This document shows positions 26,136 through 34,708 of a DNA stretch of 43,103 nucleotides, piece after piece. Positions within the stretch are counted from its first letter, which is position 1, and each line of letters starts with the position of its first letter. Both the position numbers and the translations under genes were made by a program. A model generated the notes under the pieces. The model saw only the letters and a program-made list of their open reading frames with translations. It did not search any database and was not told where the DNA came from. The stretch comes from Victivallales bacterium (GTDB lineage: Bacteria > Verrucomicrobiota > Lentisphaeria > Victivallales > GWF2-38-69): NCBI GenBank assembly GCA_021733985.1, contig JAIPJT010000022.1, positions 1 through 43,103 of the forward strand, read 5' to 3'.

Positions 26136-26654
26136 ATGATGAATGCAGAAGTTTTAGAACAGGAATTATTGAAATATGGATATACCGGGAGATTGACAGA
26201 TTTAATAAAATATGCAGGTTCATTAGAAGCCTTGGAGTGGTACTGGAAAAATATACTTTTTAAACTACTGGAAAAATCAGGAAATTTTTATGGTGGTGGT
26301 TTTATTCGGTTCAAAATAAAGGAAGAAGCTTATAAAAAATTTCAAAAACACTGTCATGCAGTTAAAGAGTTTGAGAAAGCCAGACAAAATGAAAAGCTGA
26401 GAAGACAGCATATCAAAAAACAGGATTCTGAATTTTTTAGCTCTCTCAATTCATGGTTTACAAATTATGAAAAACAGACTGATAGAGAACAACAGATTGA
26501 TGATATTCAGAACTTTGTTGAATACTCTGGTTACTTCGATTATATGGACTACTCCAATAAAAATAAACTGCTATGTCTTGAGTCTCCTGTTTATATGAAC
26601 AGCATTCATAGAAGACTTTTTTATGATTATCATAACTCTCTTAACGCCTATTAA
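26136..26654 (+). CDS. Hypothetical helical protein of the mobile element
   Basis: 172 residues from the ATG at 26136 (an ATG follows immediately at 26139); GGAAGAGAGG lies just upstream, whereas the in-frame ATG at 26121 overlaps it and has no ribosome site. I do not recognise the family. It is charged and aromatic-rich, predicted helical, with a Lys/Arg/Gln-rich centre (about 80-115) and an acidic Tyr-rich tail. Its position before the candidate oriT and the mobilisation genes suggests a role in plasmid-like functions. Confidence 0.55.
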   Translation: MMNAEVLEQELLKYGYTGRLTDLIKYAGSLEALEWYWKNILFKLLEKSGNFYGGGFIRFKIKEEAYKKFQKHCHAVKEFEKARQNEKLRRQHIKKQDSEFFSSLNSWFTNYEKQTDREQQIDDIQNFVEYSGYFDYMDYSNKNKLLCLESPVYMNSIHRRLFYDYHNSLNAY

Positions 26655-26681
26655 TCAAATGAACTCAATTTCGTTTTTTTA

Positions 26682-26709
26682 TATAGACTATCGTCTTAGC
26701 TTTGCTAAG
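26682..26709 (-). other. Candidate oriT nic region
   Basis: Read on the minus strand, a CTTAGC-AAA-GCTAAG hairpin (26695-26709) is followed by AC and GATAGTCTATA (26682-26692). In plasmid R388, the MobF model, a short hairpin is likewise followed by TATTGTCT/ATAG with the nick after TCT. The shared hairpin-then-GTCTATA layout beside a MobF relaxase operon makes this a candidate origin of transfer, with a predicted nick between 26684 and 26685 on the minus strand. The R388 comparison is from memory. Confidence 0.45.
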
Positions 26710-26745
26710 GGAATTAAGGTTTTTAAACAAAACTCCAACATTATT

Positions 26746-26780
26746 AAAACACTTATCAAACATTTATCCAACAGTGTTTT
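26746..26780. repeat. Inverted repeat in the candidate oriT region
   Basis: AAAACACT (26746-26753) and AGTGTTTT (26773-26780) are perfect inverted arms around 19 bases. The words TCCAACA and ATCAAACATT inside recur inverted at 26802-26823. The 194-bp gap has no gene; this density of small repeats suits accessory-protein binding at an oriT. Confidence 0.55.
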
Positions 26781-26848
26781 AGTTTTGTGGGACTATTGTG
26801 GGATTAATGTTTGATGTTTGTTGGATGTATACTACGAGGAAATAATTT

Positions 26849-27202
26849 ATGGATAAGAAATACAATCCCAGTAAGTTACAACCTGTTGCAAAAGTAATAT
26901 TAGAATTGAGAGGTAAAGACTGTAGCTATAGAAAAATAGCTGAATACTTAAGAACAAATTATGAAATTAATGTAGATCATTCATCAATTTTTGCGTTTGT
27001 TAAAGTACGGTCTAAAAAAAAACAGGTAATAGAAATGCTGGAAGAAAACATAGTAAATTCTTCTAAAGAAAATCTTCGCTCAAAAATCAGGCAAAATGAT
27101 TTTAAAGAAAAAGGAGGCATAAAAAAATTAGAAGCTGTAGGCAAAGATTTTGACTGGGGAGAAAAGTTATTTACATATGATAGAAGTAAACCTATAACCT
27201 AA
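26849..27202 (+). CDS. Small helix-turn-helix protein of the mobilisation operon
   Basis: 117 residues. 'ILELRGKDCSYRKIAEYLRTN' then 'VDHSSIFAFVKVRSKK' forms a helix-turn-helix of the kind found in short plasmid proteins upstream of ParA/TraL-like ATPases. The C-terminal half is Lys/Glu-rich. It may be an oriT accessory protein or a regulator, given that the candidate oriT lies immediately upstream. The ribosome site is weak (ACGAGGA 12 bases before the ATG). Confidence 0.55.
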   Translation: MDKKYNPSKLQPVAKVILELRGKDCSYRKIAEYLRTNYEINVDHSSIFAFVKVRSKKKQVIEMLEENIVNSSKENLRSKIRQNDFKEKGGIKKLEAVGKDFDWGEKLFTYDRSKPIT

Positions 27203-27214
27203 GGAGATTTTGAT

Positions 27215-27928
27215 ATGAGTAAGTTAGTAGTTTTTACGATGGGGGGAAAAGGAGGAGTTGGTAAAACTGCAATAATGACCTCTCTAGCAGAATATTATCA
27301 ATCTAATAATATACCAATTGGAATGGTTGATTGTGATACAGAGAATGGTAAATCTGGTTGTTTAAATCATTTTTTCCCTGAAGCAAATAAAATAAATATT
27401 AGAGAGCCTGATGGTCTTGATATTTTTATTGATATAGCATCAGAAAATGACAAAGATGTCTTAATTGCTGATTTAGGAGCTGGATCAGGAGTAGATTTAA
27501 TAAACTGGTTCAGGGTAATGTATCCAATATGTGTTGAGTATGGGATAGAATTTTTAGCAATTGGAAGCATAACTGCAAATCCTGGCTCTATTGACACTGT
27601 TTTTACCTGGACTGAATTCCTGCAAAAAAATGTAAAATACCTGATAGTTAAAAATCAGTTCCAAGGAGATACAACCTTATGGGATAACAGTCATTCTGCG
27701 GAAAAATTGAAAAAAATATTTACTCCAGACATAATAACAATGCCCACAAGAATTCCTAAATGGCAGACGGAACTTGAAAATCACGGCCTAACCTTATCAA
27801 GAGCTATGGAAAGCAAACTTCCAATGTTCTCAAAAATTTCAGCAAGATGCAGACTTCATATGTGGAGAAAACAAATTTTCTCTGAATTCGATAAGGTTAA
27901 AGACATTCTTATTCCAGCTAGTGCATAA
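27215..27928 (+). CDS. ParA/TraL-like P-loop ATPase
   Basis: 237 residues. A deviant Walker A, GGKGGVGKTA (about 10-19), then 'GMVDCDTENGKSG' and 'VLIADLGAGSGVDLINW' mark the ParA/MinD/MipZ superfamily. The D-T-E and D-L-G-A-G variants are those of plasmid TraL/StbB-type ATPases, which help position or transfer plasmids rather than the classic partition ATPase with a ParB. No parB or parS is seen. It starts 12 bp after the previous gene, behind AAGGAG. Confidence 0.75.
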   Translation: MSKLVVFTMGGKGGVGKTAIMTSLAEYYQSNNIPIGMVDCDTENGKSGCLNHFFPEANKINIREPDGLDIFIDIASENDKDVLIADLGAGSGVDLINWFRVMYPICVEYGIEFLAIGSITANPGSIDTVFTWTEFLQKNVKYLIVKNQFQGDTTLWDNSHSAEKLKKIFTPDIITMPTRIPKWQTELENHGLTLSRAMESKLPMFSKISARCRLHMWRKQIFSEFDKVKDILIPASA

Positions 27929-27941
27929 AGGAATATACGCA

Positions 27942-28526
27942 ATGAAAACATCCCTGGAACATATTATTGATTCATTAAAGCTTACAGATGAGCAAAAAGC
28001 AGAACTGTATGAGAATATAAGAAACTTTGATTTAGAAGATGACAATGATCCTTTATTAAGAATCTCACTGTTTCTTTCAATACTGGCAAAGTTTACTGAA
28101 GAAATTCCAGATAAGGTCGCCTACGAAAGGCAGCTTATTGAATTGTCTTTAAAGGAGTTCAAAGACTCATGCGATAAACTGATAGACCAGAATGATTCTT
28201 CATTAAAAGAGCATAAGCCTACGGCAGATGAATCAAATAATACAGTAAATACTCATAAGGTTAGCAAAACTAAAAGATATTCAAAATATTATTTTGCTGT
28301 AATCTTGCTGATAACTGTTCTAGGGATCGTTTTTAACTATTTTTACACGGCTAAACCAATTTTTGAGACTTACCAAAAAAGAAAAGAGTTCTTGAAAAAA
28401 TGTTCCAGTTTACCTGAAGTTTTTAAGGTAAAGAATAAAAATGGCTGGTTCATTTCAATAGAAAAGAACTCTGTAACAAAACTGCAGAACGGTCAATATG
28501 CAGCAAAGCTAAAAGGTTATTACTAA
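27942..28526 (+). CDS. Single-pass membrane protein of the mobilisation operon
   Basis: 194 residues from the ATG at 27942, behind AAAGGA; a longer in-frame start at 27921 overlaps the preceding gene. A cytosolic helical part (1-105) is followed by one membrane segment (about 110-135, 'YYFAVILLITVLGIVFNYFY') and a short outer tail. I do not recognise the family. Its place between a TraL-like ATPase and a relaxase suggests a conjugation accessory role. Confidence 0.55.
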   Translation: MKTSLEHIIDSLKLTDEQKAELYENIRNFDLEDDNDPLLRISLFLSILAKFTEEIPDKVAYERQLIELSLKEFKDSCDKLIDQNDSSLKEHKPTADESNNTVNTHKVSKTKRYSKYYFAVILLITVLGIVFNYFYTAKPIFETYQKRKEFLKKCSSLPEVFKVKNKNGWFISIEKNSVTKLQNGQYAAKLKGYY

Positions 28527-28560
28527 GCACAAGAGCTTTTTAGACGGATAAAATTTCTGC

Positions 28561-28586
28561 AGTCTAAAGTCTGATAGTCTATAGTC
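28561..28586 (+). repeat. AGTCT direct repeats with a second nic-like word
   Basis: AGTCT starts at 28561, 28568 and 28576 and AGTC at 28583 (spacing 7, 8, 7). The stretch contains GATAGTCTATAG, identical over 11 bases to the candidate nic word at 26682-26692 in the opposite orientation. TTTAGAC some 15 bp upstream is inverted to GTCTAAA. It ends 24 bp before the relaxase gene. Confidence 0.55.
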
Positions 28587-28610
28587 AAATTTTATGGAGG
28601 ATAGGAAAAT

Positions 28611-31600
28611 ATGTTATCAGGAAAAGCTTTCACCGGTGGTAGAGGATATGCTCAGAATCATTTGAAATCCAACGACTATTACGAGAAAGGAAAAACCGTT
28701 AATGGTTACTGGCTTGGTAAAGCCTGTCAATGTTTTGGAGTAACAGAAGGTGCAAAAGTAACGGATGAAGAATTTGAAGCACTGAGAAGTAATCATAATC
28801 CGATATCAGGAGAACAACTTACCCTAAGAAATAATACAACACGTGTTAAGACCCTGTCTATCGAAAATGAAATTATTACGGAAACAGTATCAAACAGGCG
28901 AAGTTTTTATGATTTTACCTTTTCTGCACCTAAAAGCTTTTCTGTTATGGCTGTTACTCTTGATGATAATAGGATAAGAGACTGGCATGATAAAGCTGTT
29001 AAGAAAGCAGTAAAAGAGTTAGAAGTTTATACAGCAAGACAGGATCATACTTTTTCTGATATTGAAAGAACAGGAGAGTTTTGTGCAGCTCACTTCAAAC
29101 ATGACGCTAACAGGTCTCTTGAGCCTCAGCTTCACGACCATGTAGTTATATTCAATGCTACGCCTTCCAAGAAAGGCAAAAACTATGCGATAGAGTTCAA
29201 TGAATTTTATAAACGTTGTAAGTATATCACAGCAGTTTACAGGGATGAGCTGGCAAAACATGCAGCTGAAGGCGGATACAAAATTGAAATTGATGATCAG
29301 GGAGCACCGCAAATTTCAAATACAGAAGATATTGTTAAACACTTTTCAGGAAGAACCAGAATTATAGAAGAACATGTAAAAAATATTGAAGATGAAATTG
29401 GAACTGTTTTATCAAACTCACAAAAGAAACTCATTTCTTTTGCGACAAGAGGATTTGATGAAGAAAAGTTTGATAAGCTTTATGAGAAAAATAATTACGG
29501 GAAGAATTGGAGCAAGGAATCATACTTTAATGAGTATTTAAAGTTAGTAGGAATGTCCAGCAATTCAGGTTTGATAGAAGCAACAACACCGGATGTAATT
29601 GGAAATCAGAAGAAAAGTCTTTCAGAAGAACAATTACAAAGACTTGAGAATATTCTTACCATTTCTCAAAAATTGGAAATGGATATCCAAACTGGTAAAA
29701 CTAAACTCAAATCACCAGCAGTTTTATTAGATTCTATGGAGTTTTCAAGAAAACATAACTTTGAGAGAAAGAGTGTTGTTCAGGATTATGAATATTATAC
29801 TTCAGTATTAACACATTCATTAGGCCGAGGAACAGATATTGACCAAATGAAAAACTATCTTCAGTATCAGCTGGAGGATAACCAGCTTATTAAAATAAAA
29901 AATGAAATAGCAACAAAAGAACACCTGGAACAGGAGTTAAATATTATTGACTGGATAAAAGAAGGAGAAAATAAGTTTTCCAATATCAAAATTGGAGAGT
30001 TTATTCCTTCGGGTTTATTAAACAGAGAACAGCGAAATGCAGTAACTGAGCTTGTCCTATCAAAAGACCAGTTTAATGCTTTGATAGGACAAGCCGGTAC
30101 AGGAAAAACTTTTACTGTCAGTGAAATTGTCAGGGCAAATATAGAAAGTGGATATAATGTTCTGCTCTGTGCACCCTCAAATGGAGCAAGAGATGTTCTT
30201 AAAGAAGATGGCAGAAAAATAAAAAAAGAATACAACCAGCCATTAACAGCAAAACCTTTTGAATCAGCAGTATCTTTGCAAAAGCTTCTTGTCGATGAAA
30301 AGCTTCAAAATTCTATGGGAAACAATTCTTTAATAGCTCTGGATGAGGCAGGTATGGCTTCATTGAAGCAAATGAATCATTTGGCGAAACTTGCAAGAGA
30401 AAAATCCTGGAGGATACTTCATGTAGGTGATATAAAGCAGCATATTTCAGTAGAAGCCGGTGACGGTTTTAGAATTGAACTTAAATATTCAAATATTAAA
30501 AGATGTCAGCTAAAAAGAATTCAAAGACAAAGTAAAACTGCTATGAAAGGTAAATACAGACAGATTGCGATTGATTTAGCTTTTGGTAGAATAGCTGAAG
30601 CCTTTAACAACCTTGATAAACTTGGAGCTATTATTGAAGTGAAAAATTACGATATGTATAAAGCTCTTGCCGATGAATACATAAAATATTATGAAAATAA
30701 TAAATCGGTGGTAGTAGTCAATTCCACTCATAAAGAAAATTTCCTGGCATCAGAAGCTATCAGAGAAAGACTGAAAGAAAAAGGATTGATAACAAACGAA
30801 CAGAGGATAAATATAAACATCCCTTTAAACTGGACAAATGCAGAAAAGCTTGAGTTACGGAATTATAAACCCGGAATGATTATCGAATCTGTAACTGGAA
30901 AAGATAAAGGTTCAAGCTGGACAGTTAAATCAATCGATTTATCAAAAGGATTGAAGTGTATATCCGGAAATAGTGAAGAAAGATTTATCAATAAGGATCA
31001 GTTGAATTCATTTGATGTCTGTACTTCCAAAGAAATTATGCTTGGTATTGGTGATAAAATCATGATTCGTACCGGTGAAAAAAATAGAACTGGTGAACTT
31101 GTTAACGGTGAAATCATACAAGTCAAAGGCTTTGATAAATCAGGAAACATCATCACTGAAAATGACAAACTTATTTCTTCTAAAAAATTTACTTATGGAT
31201 ACGCTTCAACTTCCCATAAAGCACAGGGAAAAACAACTGAAGCTGTTCTTATAGGATTTGACAGATTTTCCGTTAGATTTGCAGATCAGAAAACAGCTTA
31301 TGTTGCAGGAACCAGAGGTGTTAATGAAATGAAAATATTCTGTGAAAATAAACTGGATTTATTAAAAATAGATACAAAAACAGGAGATAGAAAATCAGCA
31401 TTGGAATTAATTGAAGAAGCTTCTATCAACGATAGAAAAATCAGCGAATTTCAAAAAGACCGACAGCAAACAGTAGACAGAATGCGTACACATATATCAA
31501 ATATGAGAAAGATTGGAATTGTTTATGCCTTAGCAGAACTTTCTATTAAGCTAAAGTACAAGTTTAACAAAATCTTCAGTTCATCAAAAGAAAAATCAAA

Positions 31601-31676
31601 AACCGTTAATCTAAGCCAAAAACTAGAAAACCAGTATAAAAATACAAATCAGGAATCGTTTCATATTTCGTATTAA
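28611..31676 (+). CDS. MobF-family relaxase-helicase (TrwC/TraI-like)
   Basis: 1021 residues. The N-terminal relaxase (1-290) has Tyr candidates Y13 and Y23/Y24 ('NDYYEKG') and three metal-binding His, H164, H175 and H177 (PQLHDHVVIFN); the 11-and-2 spacing equals that of TrwC. The helicase part has Walker A GQAGTGKT (492-499), 'ALDEAGMAS' and a RecD-like 'ASTSHKAQGKT'. The protein would nick oriT, bind the 5' end and unwind the strand during mobilisation. It is full-length and apparently intact. AATATG follows a GGAGGATAGG ribosome site. No coupling protein or type IV secretion gene is seen nearby. Confidence 0.93.
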   Translation: MLSGKAFTGGRGYAQNHLKSNDYYEKGKTVNGYWLGKACQCFGVTEGAKVTDEEFEALRSNHNPISGEQLTLRNNTTRVKTLSIENEIITETVSNRRSFYDFTFSAPKSFSVMAVTLDDNRIRDWHDKAVKKAVKELEVYTARQDHTFSDIERTGEFCAAHFKHDANRSLEPQLHDHVVIFNATPSKKGKNYAIEFNEFYKRCKYITAVYRDELAKHAAEGGYKIEIDDQGAPQISNTEDIVKHFSGRTRIIEEHVKNIEDEIGTVLSNSQKKLISFATRGFDEEKFDKLYEKNNYGKNWSKESYFNEYLKLVGMSSNSGLIEATTPDVIGNQKKSLSEEQLQRLENILTISQKLEMDIQTGKTKLKSPAVLLDSMEFSRKHNFERKSVVQDYEYYTSVLTHSLGRGTDIDQMKNYLQYQLEDNQLIKIKNEIATKEHLEQELNIIDWIKEGENKFSNIKIGEFIPSGLLNREQRNAVTELVLSKDQFNALIGQAGTGKTFTVSEIVRANIESGYNVLLCAPSNGARDVLKEDGRKIKKEYNQPLTAKPFESAVSLQKLLVDEKLQNSMGNNSLIALDEAGMASLKQMNHLAKLAREKSWRILHVGDIKQHISVEAGDGFRIELKYSNIKRCQLKRIQRQSKTAMKGKYRQIAIDLAFGRIAEAFNNLDKLGAIIEVKNYDMYKALADEYIKYYENNKSVVVVNSTHKENFLASEAIRERLKEKGLITNEQRININIPLNWTNAEKLELRNYKPGMIIESVTGKDKGSSWTVKSIDLSKGLKCISGNSEERFINKDQLNSFDVCTSKEIMLGIGDKIMIRTGEKNRTGELVNGEIIQVKGFDKSGNIITENDKLISSKKFTYGYASTSHKAQGKTTEAVLIGFDRFSVRFADQKTAYVAGTRGVNEMKIFCENKLDLLKIDTKTGDRKSALELIEEASINDRKISEFQKDRQQTVDRMRTHISNMRKIGIVYALAELSIKLKYKFNKIFSSSKEKSKTVNLSQKLENQYKNTNQESFHISY

Positions 31677-31797
31677 TACTTCACCACTAATGAACGCAAT
31701 AGACACTCATTTGTTATTAGTTTTATTAAAATTCAAATATTGCAAAATAACGGTAGAAATGTCGGAGAAAAAGTGATTGTTAGATTATAAAAATCTT

Positions 31798-31992
31798 TCA
31801 ATCACATATTTCTTTGACTCTTCCTACTTCTCCAGTGGTCAATCTCACTTTTATTCCATGAGGATGAGTAGAAGATTTTGTCAGAATGTCTTTTACAATT
31901 CCCTCTGTTAATTTTCCGCTTCGCTGATCCTGCTTTAATACAATTTTAACTTCAAGGCCCGGCTTGATATTTATCCTATTTTTTCCATCCAT
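31798..31992 (-). CDS. YwbE-family protein (DUF2196)
   Basis: 64 residues from the ATG at 31992; a longer version begins at a TTG and adds nonconserved residues. 'NRINIKPGLEVKIVLKQDQRSGKLTEG' (given as a motif region, about 5-30) and 'SSTHPHGIKVRLTTGEVGRV' match the widespread YwbE family, whose function is unknown and whose fold is probably a small beta-barrel. GGAG lies 12 bases upstream, a long spacing. Confidence 0.85.
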   Translation of the reverse strand: MDGKNRINIKPGLEVKIVLKQDQRSGKLTEGIVKDILTKSSTHPHGIKVRLTTGEVGRVKEICD

Positions 31993-32099
31993 AATGTTTT
32001 TAAACTCCAGTTTTATAGTTTTTTTTAATATACAGCTCAATTCGTTTAATTCGCCGTGCCGAGCCGTAATTAAAAATGAAGGCTGGATGATGAAAGTGA

Positions 32100-32870
32100 T
32101 TAATTCAGGGCTTCGCCTATATCTCCAGCTGTTTTCAGGACATCATTTGTAATGCTTAGTCCGGCTTCAGTTAAATTCAAAGTTGTGTTTACACCGGTAA
32201 TAAAATATGCCCAGCCCTGTGAAACCCAGCTTCCTCTATCTTCATGTGTAGCTACATCCTGTGTTATGCTTCCACCTAATGCTGCAATAACAGTTTTGGT
32301 TATTCCACCATTAGTTGATAAATCTTTACAGTAAATATTCGGGATTTTAGAAATGACAGGAGTCTTACTGTGGAAATAGGTCTTGAGAGTTATGTTTCTG
32401 ATAAACAGTTCACCAATTTTATAGCTCTTTTTATTATCTGAAGCATTTCCTTTGTAATAAAAATAACTGGCCATATTACGTCTGATATCATTTAAATTGG
32501 AGCCGTTTATACTGTATATAGAATTAACGATTACACTGTTTGCAGAGATAGAGCTTATACATTTTTCTTTTTTAAAAAAACTTAATAAATCCAGGTTAAC
32601 TTTCATGTCATTGATAGATAATGCTTCAGCTGAAGAATACTCGGCAGGAGAATAAATTTTCAAATATTTAAAACAGATATTACCTCTGAATAATTCCAGT
32701 AATGAAAAGTCTGATTTTACTGTAGTGCCGGTAATGTCAGACAAATAACTGTTTACAAAATATGATGGTAAGTAATTCAGTCCTAATATTAACAATCCTA
32801 AAATTAAGAAAGTTCTTCTGTAGAAAAATAATCTGGCGAGGCTTCCTAATAAGTTCCATTGGCTAAACAT
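32100..32870 (-). CDS. AsmA/DUF748-like membrane-anchored protein
   Basis: 256 residues. One N-terminal membrane segment (about 17-38, 'RTFLILGLLILGLNYLPSYF') precedes a beta-rich periplasmic part with the pattern of AsmA-like proteins. 'GTTVKSDFSLLELFRGNICFKYLKIYSP' (abbreviated) and 'INDMKVNLDLLSFF' are followed by 'ISANSVIVNSIYSINGSNLNDI', which resembles the 'NP.GF' and 'D..SL' steps of AsmA/DUF748 proteins. AsmA relatives move lipids between membranes; that role is only inferred here. It is divergent from the WYL gene. Confidence 0.6.
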   Translation of the reverse strand: MFSQWNLLGSLARLFFYRRTFLILGLLILGLNYLPSYFVNSYLSDITGTTVKSDFSLLELFRGNICFKYLKIYSPAEYSSAEALSINDMKVNLDLLSFFKKEKCISSISANSVIVNSIYSINGSNLNDIRRNMASYFYYKGNASDNKKSYKIGELFIRNITLKTYFHSKTPVISKIPNIYCKDLSTNGGITKTVIAALGGSITQDVATHEDRGSWVSQGWAYFITGVNTTLNLTEAGLSITNDVLKTAGDIGEALN

Positions 32871-33159
32871 TTTGTGTCTCCTTGCTACGTTCTTGTGTCT
32901 TTGGCTAAATAATGTGACAATTTCTTATATTCGCTATAGAAAGCTATATGAGAATATAATATATTCTATTATATATGCAATAGGTAATTATATTATAATT
33001 TCAAAAAACTAAATGTGTTAATAAATAAACCCTTTGTAATGTTAAAATAAACCATTAAATTAAAAGCATATATGGTGATTGTTGGAGAAGCTTTTTGAAT
33101 AAGCTTGCATTCGAATTTAATAGAGCATAAAAAATAAACCTGCATGTAAGGTATTAACG
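32871..33159. promoter_or_regulatory. Divergent intergenic region upstream of the WYL regulator
   Basis: 289 bp, AT-rich. It contains palindromic sequence around 32935-32965 (TTATATTCGCTATAG and CTATATGAGAATATAA) and AAGCTT arms at 33089-33108. WYL regulators of this size usually bind such palindromes near their own promoter; no assignment is possible here. Confidence 0.35.
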
Positions 33160-34023
33160 ATGTTTTCTAAACCTGTTGAAGATCGGCTTTCTTATCTTGA
33201 ACTTTGCCTTTACTGGAAAGGTAGCGTAAATCGTATCGATTTGCGAAGTAAATTTGAAATATCAGTTCCACAGGCAACACAGGACTTTAGGAACTACCTT
33301 AAACTCGCGCCGGGAAATATTATTTATGACAAGAATGAAAGAGCCTATATTCCTATTGAAAAGACTTTTGAATTTAAATTCAAAGAAAACAGGCCTGAAA
33401 ACATTTTAAATATTCTTACTGGCAATAATAACGATAAGGATACCAGGAATAAGGTAAACGACTGCGTTTACAGCTTAAAGCCATACATAAAACAGTTTGA
33501 TCCCGGTATTTTGACAAAAGTTACACGGGCTGTTTTGCAGGATAATAAATTTTTAAAAATAGAATATCAATCCCTTCAGTCCTCAGAACCTGAGATTAGA
33601 ACGATTTATCCAACATCTTTTGGCTATTTCAAAGGCCGTTACCATATAAGAGCATTTTGTTTTACAAGAAATGATTATAGAGATTTTGTTTTAAGCAGAA
33701 TAATTTCAGTTGAATACAAAGATAAAATTAATAAAAAAGTACCTGAGGACATTGAAGCTAATTCAACAGTTGCAGCAATAATAAAACCTCACAGCAAATT
33801 ATCAGATACACAAAAAAAATGTATCGAACTGGAATATGGTATGAAAGACGGCTTTGCATGTATAACAGTAGAAAAGCATAAATTAATATATTTACTGGAT
33901 GATCTTAATCTTGTTTATCCGGAGCTTGAGCCTCCTTACACAGCTCTGGAGCTGGTAAACAGAGAGGATATTTGCATCAATAAAAACAGATTTCTGAAAG
34001 GATTTTATACTAATGAGTCTTAA
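33160..34023 (+). CDS. WYL-domain transcriptional regulator
   Basis: 287 residues. The order fits BrxR/CapW-type regulators: an N-terminal winged helix (about 5-75, 'LYWKGSVNRIDLRSKFEIS' and 'VPQATQDFRNYLK'), a WYL domain (about 120-200, 'LKIEYQSLQSSEPEIRTIYPTSFGYFKGRYHIRAFC' abbreviated), and a C-terminal dimerisation region. Such proteins often repress defence systems and sense an unknown ligand. The downstream GHKL ATPase overlaps its last 11 bases, indicating translational coupling. Confidence 0.85.
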   Translation: MFSKPVEDRLSYLELCLYWKGSVNRIDLRSKFEISVPQATQDFRNYLKLAPGNIIYDKNERAYIPIEKTFEFKFKENRPENILNILTGNNNDKDTRNKVNDCVYSLKPYIKQFDPGILTKVTRAVLQDNKFLKIEYQSLQSSEPEIRTIYPTSFGYFKGRYHIRAFCFTRNDYRDFVLSRIISVEYKDKINKKVPEDIEANSTVAAIIKPHSKLSDTQKKCIELEYGMKDGFACITVEKHKLIYLLDDLNLVYPELEPPYTALELVNREDICINKNRFLKGFYTNES

Positions 34024-34348
34024 GAAGATAACAGTCCAAGTTACTGATAATGCATTGCACAAGTACGAAAATTGCAATGTCAATGAAGCATTATTACAGG
34101 TGGTATGGAATTCAATAGATGCAGATGCAGTTAGTATTAATGTTGACATTGAAAAAATTAACGACTCACAGAGTCTTGATAAAAAAAATCCAATAAAAAT
34201 ACCTTCTCAAATTGTTATTAGTGATGACGATGAAGGAATACCATATGATAAACTAGAAAAATATCTTTCTCAGCTTGAAGATTCTTGGAAAAGAAAATCT
34301 ACAAGAAAAAATGGCAGGACATATCAGAGAAAAGAAAAACTGGAATAA
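34013..34348 (+). pseudogene. Truncated GHKL (HSP90-like) ATPase
   Basis: 111 residues. 'NEALLQVVWNSIDADA' (N box) and 'IVISDDDEGIPYDKLEKYL' (G1, D-x-G) are the start of a GHKL ATPase of the family that continues with a glycine-rich lid after 'SWKRKSTRKNGR'. The reading frame stops soon after, without the G2/lid motif. From about 34319 the DNA instead resembles the 3' end of the relaxase gene (see next entry). A real gene would be several hundred residues. It overlaps the WYL gene by 11 bp. It may be a defence-system remnant. Confidence 0.75.
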
Positions 34349-34530
34349 TTATAGCATTAGCAGAGTTTTCGAGAAAAATTAAGCATAAATTAGATATGTT
34401 TTTATGTTTGGATTATTTTAAATCAAGAACAGTCAATCTTAATAATATTTCTAAGGAAATAAATTATCATAAACAGCAAAAATTCTTTTCATATATTTTA
34501 TTAATTAGATTTGGATTAGAAATGAGTTAA
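34319..34530 (+). pseudogene. 3' relic of a second MobF relaxase gene
   Basis: In the frame ending at 34530, 'KTGIIIALAEFSRKIKHKLDMFL' (split by a short gap) followed by 'SRTVNLNN' aligns with the relaxase tail 'RKIGIVYALAELSIKLKYKFNKIF' and 'SKTVNLSQ' (28611 gene, about 31504-31620). The DNA match starts near ACATATCA at 34319 and continues to TTTCATAT and TTATTAAT at the end, with a one-base shift near the stop. The first codons come from the ATPase gene in another frame. This relic shows a deletion or recombination joined two elements here. Confidence 0.75.
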
Positions 34531-34708
34531 TACTGTTTTTGCGTATTTTCTGTATAAAGTCAAATTCATAATTTTTCAAAAACATGCTAGTTTTACAGCG
34601 ATGTTTATATTATAATTAGTGTTCTATGAGAAGGCGTTGCATAGGCTCCAGTGAGCATGAACGTTCTTAAAAAGTCTATGTATAAAATCAATCCGGCAGG
34701 TTAGTATT

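Noticed and set aside
33119-33134. 16-base match AATAGAGCATAAAAAA with 41629-41644
   Set aside because: Short and AT-rich; chance or a shared weak promoter element is as likely as a functional repeat.
34285-34530. 81-codon plus-strand open frame as an independent gene
   Set aside because: Only its C-terminal part has recognisable similarity, to the relaxase tail; its first codons overlap the ATPase in another frame.
24305-34700. A second copy of the tRNA-Arg 3' end as an att site
   Set aside because: I looked for TTCGAATCC and ATGGGCG words downstream and saw none, so the far boundary is unknown.
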